Origin: CAVORB01 sp963736235
GTDB lineage: Bacteria > Pseudomonadota > Gammaproteobacteria > Chromatiales > Chromatiaceae
Direction: 5' to 3'
Assembly (NCBI GenBank): GCA_963736235.1
Contig: CAVTOR010000024.1
Coordinates: 1-64,000 of the forward strand
Length of the DNA: 64,000 bases
Below are positions 26,327 to 35,736 of the stretch, piece after piece; the first letter of the stretch is position 1; the number at the start of each line of letters is the position of its first letter. The notes under the pieces are model-generated. The model was not told where the DNA came from, did no database searches, and was given only the letters and a program-made list of their open reading frames with translations. A program made the position numbers and the translations under genes.

Positions 26327-27295
26327 ATGAGCGCCGAGAACGACTCCCGCCTGGTGATCGACTTCTGCGGTCTGCGCTTCAGGACGCCGCTTGTTCTGCT
26401 CTCGGGTTGCGTCGGGTTCGGGGAGGAGTATACCCGCGTGCGAGGCTTCTCCAATCGCGATGCGGGGGCCGTGTGCTTGAAAGGGACGACACTTGAGCCG
26501 CGTCTGGGAAATCCCGCGCACCGCGTCTGCGAAACGCCGGACGGCATGCTTAACGCCATCGGCCTGCAGAACCCCGGGGTCGACCGGGTAGTGCGGGATA
26601 TCCTGCCCAGCCTCGATTTCAGCGAGACGCGCTTCATCGCCAACGTCTCCGGCTCTACGGTGGACGAGTACTACGAGGTCACACGCCGCTTCGACGACTC
26701 GTCCATCGACGCTATCGAGATCAACATCTCCTGCCCGAACGTCAAGGAAGGGGGCGTGGCCTTCGGCAACGATGTCGCCATGTCCGCGCGAGTCGTCGCC
26801 GCCTGCCGCAAGGCCACCCGCAAACCTCTGATCACCAAGCTGTCGCCGAATCAAACCGATATCGCCGCCAACGCGAGGGCCTGCCTCGAGGCCGGCTCGG
26901 ATGCGTTCTCGGTAATCAACACCCTCATGGGTATGGCGGTGGACATCGAGAGCCGTACACCGATCATCGGCAACAACCAGGGTGGCCTGTCGGGACCCGC
27001 GATCAAGCCGATTGCGCTGCTCAAGGTCAATCAGGTCTATCAGGTCTGCCGCGATCACGGAATCCCCATTATCGGACAGGGGGGAATTGGCAACGCGTAC
27101 GATGCACTGGAATTCCTGATCGCCGGGGCAACCGCCGTCGGGATCGGAACCGCTCTGTTCTACGATCCACTGATCCTTCCCAAGATCAACCGGGGGATTG
27201 GCGACTACCTCGACCGCCACGATTTGGCCAACGTCAGCCAGCTCACCGGCAGTTTACTTTTGCACGGCCAAAAGGCACCCGCTTGCGGTGGCTGA
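26327..27295 (+). CDS. pyrD: Dihydroorotate dehydrogenase, class IB type
   Basis: Oxidises dihydroorotate to orotate in pyrimidine synthesis. The ATG at 26327 has AAGG nearby and starts MSAENDSRLVIDF; an in-frame TTG at 26297 is less likely. The flavin barrel shows NAIGLQNPGVD, NISCPNVKEGG with the catalytic Cys of class I enzymes, TKLSPNQTDI, INTLMGMAVDIE, NQGGLSGPAIKPIAL and GQGGIGNAYDALEFLIAGA. These are class IB features (PyrDB). Class IB enzymes normally pair with the iron-sulfur/FAD subunit PyrK, but no pyrK is next to it. The membrane-linked class II enzyme is the usual one in gammaproteobacteria, so this gene may be an extra copy or have another partner. Confidence 0.85.
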   Translation: MSAENDSRLVIDFCGLRFRTPLVLLSGCVGFGEEYTRVRGFSNRDAGAVCLKGTTLEPRLGNPAHRVCETPDGMLNAIGLQNPGVDRVVRDILPSLDFSETRFIANVSGSTVDEYYEVTRRFDDSSIDAIEINISCPNVKEGGVAFGNDVAMSARVVAACRKATRKPLITKLSPNQTDIAANARACLEAGSDAFSVINTLMGMAVDIESRTPIIGNNQGGLSGPAIKPIALLKVNQVYQVCRDHGIPIIGQGGIGNAYDALEFLIAGATAVGIGTALFYDPLILPKINRGIGDYLDRHDLANVSQLTGSLLLHGQKAPACGG

Positions 27296-27357
27296 GCGCG
27301 AGCGACATCAGGGCGGCGAGGATCACAACCCTCTGCTCGCGCTGGTAGACATGCCGG

Positions 27358-27388
27358 TTGACCGGGTCACCATTGTCCATGGTATATT
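27358..27388 (+). promoter_or_regulatory. Probable sigma-70 promoter
   Basis: TTGACC (27358-27363) and TATATT (27383-27388, spacer 19; or GTATAT with spacer 18), about 65 bases before the 74-residue protein at 27454. Confidence 0.5.
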
Positions 27389-27453
27389 AAGATTTCGGCA
27401 TACACTTAACAGGCCGACAGATTAACGAAACCGAACGTTGTTGGGAGAGAGCC

Positions 27454-27678
27454 ATGAGCGATATCGAGGCTTTGAAGAAAGAGAAGCAACAGTTGATCGA
27501 CAAAATGCTCGAGATGCAGAAGCAGTTCATCGAGTATGAGCACCAGCACGGCGTCTCGGGCAAGGACTACTGGGCCTCGGGCGAGGGTCTGCTCGCCGAC
27601 TACCGGCAGGAGTACATGGACATGGCCAACCGGGTAGTGGATATCGCCCACGAGATCGTCGGCTCATCAAGGGTGTAA
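27454..27678 (+). CDS. Small coiled-coil protein of unknown function
   Basis: A 74-residue, highly charged protein without signal peptide or membrane segment. The N-terminal half is a predicted helix with heptad character (IEALKKEKQQLIDKMLEMQKQ), followed by HGVSGKDYWASGEG and a second helix. The ATG follows a GGGAGAG site. It has its own promoter and a strong terminator, so it is expressed as a single gene. I do not recognise the family. The clean gene signals and the folded-looking composition argue that it is real. Confidence 0.7.
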   Translation: MSDIEALKKEKQQLIDKMLEMQKQFIEYEHQHGVSGKDYWASGEGLLADYRQEYMDMANRVVDIAHEIVGSSRV

Positions 27679-27720
27679 TGCAGTAACTCCGCGCCGCGAC
27701 TCCGGCGGCGCCGATAGAAG

Positions 27721-27749
27721 CCCGTGCCATTGCACGGGTTTTTGCTTTT
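27721..27749 (+). terminator. Rho-independent terminator
   Basis: CCCGTGC (27721-27727) and GCACGGG (27732-27738) with loop CATT, followed by TTTTTGCTTTT. It ends the transcript of the small coiled-coil gene. Confidence 0.9.
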
Positions 27750-27929
27750 CCGAGCACGGAGAATTCCACATCGGCACCTTGCATCCGACCCGAAACATCC
27801 AACGTTTCTCCCACGGCCGCTGGCATCAGACACGAGCATAGGTGACGATGTCGGCCTTCAGCGTGTAAGACGAGCAAGGAATGCTGGGTTCTTGCTCCTG
27901 AAGCGGATATCGCCCAAACCGAAATCTTC

Positions 27930-28589
27930 ATGCCCCTAATGCATGCCTGGAACGTGACGCCGGAACAGGCGAGGTCGATTCAGGAAAAGCTCCGATCGCT
28001 GGTGATCCTCAAGAACGACTTCGACCGGATTCGAACTGTCGCAGGAGTGGATGTCGGCTTCGAGGATGGCGGGAGGGTGACGAGGGCCGCGATCGTGGTG
28101 CTCGGGTTTCCCGGGCTGCAGCCGTTAGACCAGGCGCTCGTCAGACGCCCCACTAGCTTTCCTTATATTCCCGGGCTCCTGTCGTTTCGCGAGATTCCCG
28201 CGGTACTGGACGCGTTGGAGCTACTCGACGTGCGCCCCGAAATGATCCTGTGCGACGGTCAAGGCTATGCCCACCCGCGGCGCTTCGGCTTGGCCTGCCA
28301 TCTCGGTCTGCTCGCGGACCTGCCGAGCATCGGCGTCGCAAAATCACGGCTCATCGGCGAACACGAACCGATCGGGGTGGAGAAGGGAGCCATCGTCTGG
28401 CTTAGAGACGAAGGAGAGACCATCGGTGCGGTTGTCCGCTCACGTACTGCCGTTCGTCCCCTCTACGTCTCGGTGGGCCACCGGATCTCCCTCCCCACGG
28501 CCATCGAGTACGCAATGGCCTGCACCACGCGCTACCGCCTGCCCGAGACGACCCGACGGGCGCATGCGCTAGCCTCGCAGCGGAAATAG
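27930..28589 (+). CDS. nfi: Endonuclease V
   Basis: Cuts DNA at the second phosphodiester bond 3' of deaminated bases such as inosine. The 219 residues match the family. The catalytic acids lie in VAGVDVGFEDG (Asp41), SFREIP (Glu88) and ILCDGQGYAHPRR (Asp109), and the wedge region is YIPGLLSFRE. GVAKSRLIGEHEP and VSVGHRISLPTAI further support the call. ATG 27930 and ATG 27939 are both possible starts. It stands alone between a terminator and a convergent unknown gene. Confidence 0.93.
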   Translation: MPLMHAWNVTPEQARSIQEKLRSLVILKNDFDRIRTVAGVDVGFEDGGRVTRAAIVVLGFPGLQPLDQALVRRPTSFPYIPGLLSFREIPAVLDALELLDVRPEMILCDGQGYAHPRRFGLACHLGLLADLPSIGVAKSRLIGEHEPIGVEKGAIVWLRDEGETIGAVVRSRTAVRPLYVSVGHRISLPTAIEYAMACTTRYRLPETTRRAHALASQRK

Positions 28590-28612
28590 CGTGGGCGCAC
28601 CCCGGGGCATGG

Positions 28613-29017
28613 CTAACGGTCCTCTTGGCGAATGTGCTCGATGTACTTCGGCTGCTCCTCGAACTCCAGACGCACCGCGCGCGCATGCACCAAGAGCGAG
28701 GATGCGGTGTCGCGGAAAAGAAGCTCGCAGCGGATTCGTCCCCTGCTCTCCAACGGGATCGGAATCATGTCACGGTAGGTGTAAATGTTCTCGTCGATGT
28801 CACCACCGTCGCACACCAAGGGTCCCCGCGGGAGCGGCCCATTGATCTCGGCCTCGTCGAGCACGAGCTCACCGGCTTGCCACCAGCGGGTGCGATCCGT
28901 CGACCCGGTCATGGTCTTGATGATGTAAGCACGTGAGAAACGTACCCGCACGGTTTCGCCTTCAAGACTGATGGATTCGACTTCGGAACCTGGTAGCTCG
29001 ATACTGCTGCTGTCCAT
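28613..29017 (-). CDS. Conserved-looking protein of unknown function
   Basis: About 134 residues, acidic, with many beta strands predicted by eye and no signal peptide or membrane segment. Distinct segments are VRVRFSRAYIIKTM, RTRWWQAGELVLDEAE and RIRCELLFRDTASSLLVHA. Two starts are possible, ATG 29017 and ATG 29029; I prefer 29017. It lies just downstream of ntrC (76-base gap) in the same direction and ends 23 bases from nfi (convergent). I do not recognise the family and see no catalytic motif. Confidence 0.65.
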   Translation of the reverse strand: MDSSSIELPGSEVESISLEGETVRVRFSRAYIIKTMTGSTDRTRWWQAGELVLDEAEINGPLPRGPLVCDGGDIDENIYTYRDMIPIPLESRGRIRCELLFRDTASSLLVHARAVRLEFEEQPKYIEHIRQEDR

Positions 29018-29092
29018 TCTTTTCAACATCCTCGTTGCTAACTGGACGGGCGGGAGAGAAGTTGGGGTATTGAGGCTGGATTCAACCGGGCG

Positions 29093-30539
<1,447 letters not shown>

Positions 30540-30547
<8 letters not shown>

Positions 30548-31622
30548 TGGCGGGCTCCAACGGGAGGTAGATGTAGAAACGGGTCTTCCCCGGTTGACTT
30601 TCACACTCGATAAGACCCCCATGCTGATTGATCAGCTCCTGGGCGATCGGAAGACCGAGGCCGGTACCGCCGGGATGCCCGGAGACCATCGGAAAGAAGA
30701 TGCGTTCCTGCAGCCCTTGGGGGATTCCGGGACCATCGTCCTCGACCTCGACCCGTAACACGAGGCGGTGGCGCTGATTGCCAATCGTGAACTGCCGGAG
30801 AACCCGGGTGTGTAAGACGACCTCGCCGTCCGGTCCAGCCGCGGCCACGGCGTTGCGGGCAATATTGAGCAATGCCTGGATCAGACGATCCGGGTCGGCC
30901 AACACCTCGGGAATGCTCGGATCGTAGTCGCGATCGATCGCGGGCCCGGCCGGGGATTCGGCGAGTAGCAGCCCCCTCACATGCTCCAACACGTGGTGAA
31001 TGTTGACGCTGCGCTCCCTCGGGATGCGGTTTGGGCCGAGCATGCGGTCCATCAGCTTCTGCAGCCGGTCGGCCTCGTCGATGATGATCCGGGTGTACTC
31101 GCGCAGGGACTTGTCAGGTAACTCCTGTTCCAGTAACTGCGCCGCGCCACGTAGTCCGCCGAGCGGGTTCTTGATCTCGTGGGCAAGCCCCTTGATCAAC
31201 GCCTGGGTCGCCTGGTGCTGGGAGATGAGGTGCTCCTCCCTCGTGATGCGTAGCTGGCGGTCCACCTGATGGAGCTCCATGAGCAACTCCGGGGCGGACT
31301 CGAAGTGGTGCAAGGGCAGTACGGTGCAGTTGACCGTGATGGTGCGCCCGTCGGTCACCCGGATATTCACCTCCCGTTCGGTAAAGGGATGGCGGGTAGC
31401 GAGCGCCCTCCGAAGTCGGGGCTCCACCGGATGATCCGGACAAGCGACCAGGTCGTTAGCCCTCTGGCCAAGAACATGACGGGCGCTCACCGCAAACAGC
31501 ACCTCGCCAGCCGGATTGATGTAGGCGAGGTGCATCGCTTCATCAAAAAGCAAGACCGCGGTGTTCAGGTTATCGAGAACGGTTTTCTCGAGGCTCGCTT
31601 TCCTCGAACCTTGGATCGTCAT
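30540..31622 (-). CDS. ntrB: Nitrogen regulation sensor kinase NtrB
   Basis: A cytoplasmic histidine kinase/phosphatase that controls NtrC and answers to the PII protein. It has 360 residues: a PAS domain (about 12-120), the H-box GLAHEIKNPLGGLRGA with His148, then the N, G1 and G2 boxes of the ATP domain (NIARNAVAAA, VEDDGPGIP, GGTGLGLPIA). No membrane segments, as expected. A -24/-12 type promoter and an NtrC-site palindrome lie about 130-250 bases upstream, so the operon is probably self-activated. Confidence 0.95.
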
Positions 31623-31760
31623 GCGGCTTTGACCAACGGCTAAGTCTGTTCCTGACCCGGATGGAACGCGTCCAATCCATCCTTGTTCCAGCGGTCGCCG
31701 CCATTTTTGAATGGCGGCTGGTGCCCAGTAGGCCTAGATTAGAATCCCTGCGAGGAATTC

Positions 31761-31776
31761 AGCAAAAACCGGACCA
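31761..31776 (-). promoter_or_regulatory. Sigma-54 promoter of ntrBC
   Basis: Read on the minus strand: TGGTCC-GGTTT-TTGCT. It has GG and GC ten bases apart, as in the consensus TGGCAC-N5-TTGCW. The predicted start would be about 125 bases before the ntrB ATG. An NtrC site lies about 100 bases upstream. Confidence 0.7.
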
Positions 31777-31862
31777 ACAATATCGGGTATCGCCTTGGCT
31801 ACGGTGCTCGGAGGTTTCCGGACGCGGCAGGCTGCAGGGCAAGAAACCGGCCAGCCCGGTGC

Positions 31863-31877
31863 GCACCACAATGGTGC
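31863..31877. promoter_or_regulatory. NtrC-binding site upstream of ntrB
   Basis: GCAC-CACAATG-GTGC, a perfect dyad with the same spacing and the same right half (ATGGTGC) as the strong NtrC sites I recall at E. coli glnA (GCACCAACATGGTGC). The dyad extends to 10-bp arms GTGCGCACCA/TGGTGCGCAC (31859-31881). It is enclosed by an outer pair CAGGCTGC (31828-31835) and GCAGCCTG (31885-31892). Confidence 0.78.
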
Positions 31878-31893
31878 GCACGCCGCAGCCTGT

Positions 31894-32406
31894 CTAGGGA
31901 AGAGCTGGCTCGGGTATCTGCTTGCGAAGGTGGAAGTCGACGGGTGGCGTGGTGGCGATTACTTCATCAAGCTGATCGACGATCAGGGCACGTACGCGAT
32001 GGCTGCCGAATGAGAGACCGCGGAGGATGACCTGAGTGCCCGCGGCATCCCCCGGGACTTGCTGGCCGTCGAGCTCGAGCCGCAGCCGATGCTCGGAGAT
32101 GAGGGAAGGATCGATGAGCAGGCCGATCTGGACCTCACCCTCGCTGTGGCGGATCGTTGCATTCGGCTCGGGAACGACGACCTCAAACGCGTCGTATGGG
32201 CCGGACTCTGCACCGGGTCTCTCGGTCTCTGGCCCGGGCGCTTTGGGATCGGCCGTTTGGTCCCGGACGTCGATCCGGACAGGTTCCGATCCGACCAAAG
32301 GCCGGTCTGAGTATTGGACGCTCCCGTCCGAGCCTGTCGACTTATAGACGCCGGCCGCGGCCGGCAACGGTAGGCTCAGGAGCAAGATGACGGCGAGTTT
32401 GCGCAT
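31894..32406 (-). CDS. DUF4124 domain protein, periplasmic
   Basis: A 170-residue exported protein. The signal peptide is MRKLAVILLLSLPLPAAAG. The mature N-terminus has the DUF4124 signature VYKSTGSDGSVQYSDRP. An acidic, Pro-rich linker is followed by a beta-rich C-terminal domain (LRLELDGQQVPG, LRGLSFGSHRVRALIVD). The function of DUF4124 is unknown. A gene of this type commonly lies between glnA and ntrB in gammaproteobacteria, as here. It is separated from glnA by a terminator, so it needs its own promoter or read-through. Confidence 0.85.
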   Translation of the reverse strand: MRKLAVILLLSLPLPAAAGVYKSTGSDGSVQYSDRPLVGSEPVRIDVRDQTADPKAPGPETERPGAESGPYDAFEVVVPEPNATIRHSEGEVQIGLLIDPSLISEHRLRLELDGQQVPGDAAGTQVILRGLSFGSHRVRALIVDQLDEVIATTPPVDFHLRKQIPEPALP

Positions 32407-32440
32407 GCGGAAAGCTTAGTGCAGACCAGCCGTTGGCTCA

Positions 32441-32467
32441 AACGAAAAACGCCCCTCTCGGGGCGTT
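32441..32467 (-). terminator. Rho-independent terminator of glnA
   Basis: On the minus strand AACGCCCC (32467-32460), loop GAGA, GGGGCGTT (32455-32448), then TTTCGTTT. It lies 31 bases after the glnA stop. Confidence 0.88.
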
Positions 32468-32497
32468 CTTCTCCGCGCTGGTGGCGCAATCGATCAA

Positions 32498-33904
32498 TTA
32501 GAGGCTGTAGTACATGTCGAACTCGAGCGGATGCGTGGTCATGCGCAACTGGGTGACCTCCTGCATCTTGAGCGTGATGTAACCGTCGATCAGGTCGTCG
32601 CTGAAGACGCCGCCAGCGGTCAGGAAGTCGCGGTCCTTATCGAGGGCCTCCAGGGCCTGGTCCAGCGCGTAGCAGACCTGCGGAATGGCCTTCTCCTCCT
32701 CCGGCGGAAGATCGTACAGGTCCTTGTCCATCGGATCCCCGGGATGGATCTTGTTCTGGACGCCGTCCAGGCCCGCCAGCATCATCGCCGAGAAGGAGAG
32801 ATAGGGATTTCCCGTCGAATCAGGGAAACGGACCTCGATTCGGCGCGCCTTCGGGTTGGCCACGTGGGGAATGCGTATGGACGCAGAGCGATTGCGCGCG
32901 GAGTAAGCGAGCATGACCGGCGCCTCGAATCCCGGCACCAGGCGCTTGTAGGAGTTCGTCGACGCATTGGTAAAGGCGTTCAGGGCGCGCGCATGCTTGA
33001 TGATCCCGCCGATATAGTACAGGGCGGTCTCGGAGAGCCCGCCGTACTTGTCGCCGGAGAAGACGTTCTGGCCGTCTTTGCCGAGCGACTGGTGAACGTG
33101 CATGCCGTTGCCATTGTCACCGACCAGCGGCTTCGGCATGAAGGTCGCGGTCTTGCCGTAGGCGTGGGCCACGTTCCAGATTGCGTACTTCATGATCTGG
33201 TTCCAGTCCGCGCGCTGCACCAGGGTGGTGAACCTGGTGCCGATTTCGCACTGGCCGGCGGTGGCCACCTCGTGGTGGTGCACCTCGACGGGGACACCCA
33301 TTTCCTCCATGGCCAGGCACATGGCGGCACGCAGGTCGTTCAGCGAGTCTACCGGCGGCACCGGGAAGTAACCTCCCTTGATGCCGGGTCGGTGGCCGAT
33401 GTTGCCGTCTTCATAGACGCGCTCGGAGTTCCAGTCGGCCTCCTCCGAATCCACCTTGTAGAAGCAGCCGCTCATGTCGGCTCCCCAGCGCACGTCGTCG
33501 AGTACGAAAAACTCGGGCTCCGGGCCGAAAAACGCCGTATCCGCAATGCCGGTGGACTTGAGATAGGCTTCGGCGCGCTTGGCGAGGGAGCGCGGATCGC
33601 GCTCGTACCCCTGCATGGTCGACGGCTCGAGGATGTCACAGCGAATGATCAGCGTGTTCTCGTCCGCGAACGGGTCGATCACCGCGGTTTCGGCGCCCGG
33701 CATCAGCACCATGTCGGATTCCTGAATACCCTTCCAACCGGCGATGGAAGAACCATCGAACATCTTGCCTTCCGTGAAGAAGTCGTCGTCGACGGCGCTT
33801 GCCGGCATGGACACGTGCTGCTCCTTACCGCGCGTATCGGTAAAGCGAAGATCCACGAACTTAACTTCCTTGTCTTTGATCAGCTTAATGACGTTTGAGG
33901 ACAT
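32498..33904 (-). CDS. glnA: Glutamine synthetase, type I
   Basis: Makes glutamine from glutamate and ammonia with ATP. It has 468 residues, the normal length of GSI-beta. MFDGSSIAGWKGIQESDM is the N-terminal signature, FFGPEPEFFVLD and HHHEVATAGQCEIGTRF carry metal and substrate ligands, NGNGMHVHQSL follows, and the adenylylation Tyr397 is in KDLYDLPPEE, so the enzyme should be under GlnE control. It is transcribed alone and ends at a strong terminator. A -24/-12 promoter motif (34157-34172) and an NtrC dyad (34402-34416) lie upstream. Confidence 0.98.
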   Translation of the reverse strand: MSSNVIKLIKDKEVKFVDLRFTDTRGKEQHVSMPASAVDDDFFTEGKMFDGSSIAGWKGIQESDMVLMPGAETAVIDPFADENTLIIRCDILEPSTMQGYERDPRSLAKRAEAYLKSTGIADTAFFGPEPEFFVLDDVRWGADMSGCFYKVDSEEADWNSERVYEDGNIGHRPGIKGGYFPVPPVDSLNDLRAAMCLAMEEMGVPVEVHHHEVATAGQCEIGTRFTTLVQRADWNQIMKYAIWNVAHAYGKTATFMPKPLVGDNGNGMHVHQSLGKDGQNVFSGDKYGGLSETALYYIGGIIKHARALNAFTNASTNSYKRLVPGFEAPVMLAYSARNRSASIRIPHVANPKARRIEVRFPDSTGNPYLSFSAMMLAGLDGVQNKIHPGDPMDKDLYDLPPEEEKAIPQVCYALDQALEALDKDRDFLTAGGVFSDDLIDGYITLKMQEVTQLRMTTHPLEFDMYYSL

Positions 33905-34156
33905 CTACTTTGGTCTCCGAAGGTTGCCTGTTGTTCTGGGATACGTTGAGCAGGTGCTCAAAATTCGGTGTTGCTCCGTGTGGCGCGGAAGCCTCGGACG
34001 CGGGGTCCCCATGAGGGCAACGACGGTACGAGTTGATGGATGGGAAAGTGCCTTTGAGGAAATCAACGCGCTACCGCTGGCCGTACTTTCATCTGGCGTG
34101 GAGAGCCCATGCAGCGACAAACTGCGGTGACCACACTGCAACCGCTGGGCGAAGAT

Positions 34157-34172
34157 AGCATGATCTGTACCA
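34157..34172 (-). promoter_or_regulatory. Probable sigma-54 promoter of glnA
   Basis: On the minus strand TGGTAC-AGATC-ATGCT, with GG and GC ten bases apart; one mismatch in the -12 box (consensus TTGCW). It predicts a leader of about 240 bases before the glnA ATG. Confidence 0.55.
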
Positions 34173-34401
34173 TCATGATTGCCGAGCGGAGCACAGACGT
34201 TACCCAAGACCTAGAGCCTAATCTGGTTCAGAGCGAATAAGAAAGGAAAATCAGGAAGATATGTTGAGATTAAACAAACCGCTCAACGTACGAAAATGAT
34301 GGTCTTATCGCCGGTTGGCACCGAATTGGGGCCGTCGTCCAACGGCATCGCGGACCAAAAGCACCGGACTTGCACCAAAAAATACCGGCCCCAGCAAAAG
34401 C

Positions 34402-34416
34402 GCACAATTATGGTGC
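34402..34416. promoter_or_regulatory. NtrC-binding site upstream of glnA
   Basis: GCAC-AATTATG-GTGC, with the spacing and the ATGGTGC half expected for an NtrC site. It overlaps the last codons of the cation transporter gene. Nearby GCACC half-sites (about 34360-34376) may be weaker sites. GGTGCATGCACC (about 34412-34423) is a perfect palindrome that shares its left half. Confidence 0.65.
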
Positions 34417-35568
34417 ATGCACCTCGAAATACACCGATACCTGGCGGAAACGGGAATCGTCCGCTAGAGCGGCTCTTAACCTGTCGGTGAGTGCTCTTGC
34501 GCAGTCTGCGTTGGCTTCGCACACCTCGATTGGCAGGAAGACCTCGACGTCGATGCGTCCGTTCAGATAGTGCAACACCGTCCGCCTACGTTCTTGCACT
34601 TCACTGATGTCCGTCCACAGGGTTTCGAGCCGAGCCAACGCTTCGGCGCGCAAAGGCAGACCGCTGCAGGGAGGTGCCGATTCGTCGTCTTCGGGATCGA
34701 TATGGACGGTCACATCCGTGATCTCGTCGATCTGATCTTTCAGGCGTTGTTCGACCAGGACACTGATCATATGCCCCTCGGAAACGCTCACCTTTGGATC
34801 TACCAGCACATGGACGTCCGCCGAGGCGTGTCCGCCATGCTTTCGCGTTCGAAGCATGTGGATATCGCGAACGCCGCCGACCGTGCCGATGGTCTTTTTG
34901 ATCGCGGAGATCCGTTCGGCTTCCAAACCCGTGTCCACCAGTTCTCTGACGGCCTCAAAACCCAACTCCCAGGCGATTCTCGCGATCATGACGGCCACGA
35001 TGATCGCCGCCACCGCGTCGAGATATGGCAGGCCAACCAGGGTCCCGCCTACGCCGATGAACACAACCACCGAAGAAACCGCGTCGGATCTGTGATGCCA
35101 GGCGTTGGCCCTCAGTAGATCGGAGCGAACCCGTCGCGCGTATCCCAGGGTCCACCAGTAGAGCCACTCCTTCACGAATATGGAAGCGACCGCCGCAACA
35201 AGGGCGAAGGGCGAAGGGTGGAGCAGCTCTTCCGGCGAAAAGAGGCGATCGGCCGCATCCCACCCGATTCCTACGGCGACGGTGACCAGGAGCGCCGCGA
35301 GCGCGAGCGTGGCGACGGTTTCGTAACGGGCATGACCGTAAGGGTGCTCCGAGTCTGGTGCCTGGGTGGCATGACGCCCGGCGAGCCAGACCAGAATGTC
35401 GGACAACAGATCGGACAAGGAGTGAATGCCGTCCGCAACGAGGGCTTGCGAGTGCCAGATCAGCCCCGCCAGCACCTTGATGATGGACAAAAGAAGATTG
35501 GCTACTCCACCAACGATCGCCGTACGAGAAATGGCGAGCGCTCGTTGTTCGCGCAGCTCCTGAGACAC
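34408..35568 (-). CDS. Cation diffusion facilitator family transporter
   Basis: A 386-residue inner-membrane protein with about six membrane helices in the first 210 residues and a cytoplasmic ferredoxin-like domain after that. The metal-site motifs of the family are ALVADGIHSLSDLLSD (helix 2) and HHRSDAVSSVVV (helix 5), so it probably exports Zn2+, Fe2+ or a similar cation in exchange for protons. The C-terminal part (about 300-386) is longer than in the shortest family members and has two extra Cys-containing segments (PPCSG, EVCEANADC) that might bind metal. The exact metal cannot be read from sequence. Confidence 0.88.
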   Translation of the reverse strand: MSQELREQRALAISRTAIVGGVANLLLSIIKVLAGLIWHSQALVADGIHSLSDLLSDILVWLAGRHATQAPDSEHPYGHARYETVATLALAALLVTVAVGIGWDAADRLFSPEELLHPSPFALVAAVASIFVKEWLYWWTLGYARRVRSDLLRANAWHHRSDAVSSVVVFIGVGGTLVGLPYLDAVAAIIVAVMIARIAWELGFEAVRELVDTGLEAERISAIKKTIGTVGGVRDIHMLRTRKHGGHASADVHVLVDPKVSVSEGHMISVLVEQRLKDQIDEITDVTVHIDPEDDESAPPCSGLPLRAEALARLETLWTDISEVQERRRTVLHYLNGRIDVEVFLPIEVCEANADCARALTDRLRAALADDSRFRQVSVYFEVHAP

Positions 35569-35736
35569 ACCTGAGTCCCTCTATCGTGCCGCTCGTGTTG
35601 CCCACACGCGGAATGCCGTTGCCGTGCCGCGGCTTCCTTCCACAAGCGGGGGGTGGGTAAATGCGGTCGCAATCGGAAGCCAGATTATACTGAACTGCGC
35701 CGGCGAGAGCGCGCGGTTCGAATCGCCGGTTCGCAG

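Noticed and set aside
32531..33898. A 455-residue open frame opposite glnA
   Set aside because: It is an antisense shadow of glnA in high-GC DNA, without family motifs. Similar long antisense frames lie opposite gspE (15618-16763), gspF (13856-14938) and gmhA (4404-5159).
35715..35725. A tRNA T-loop-like GGTTCGAATC left of the ISAs1 element
   Set aside because: The flanking bases do not form a T stem, and no acceptor or anticodon arms are found around it, even with the IS removed.
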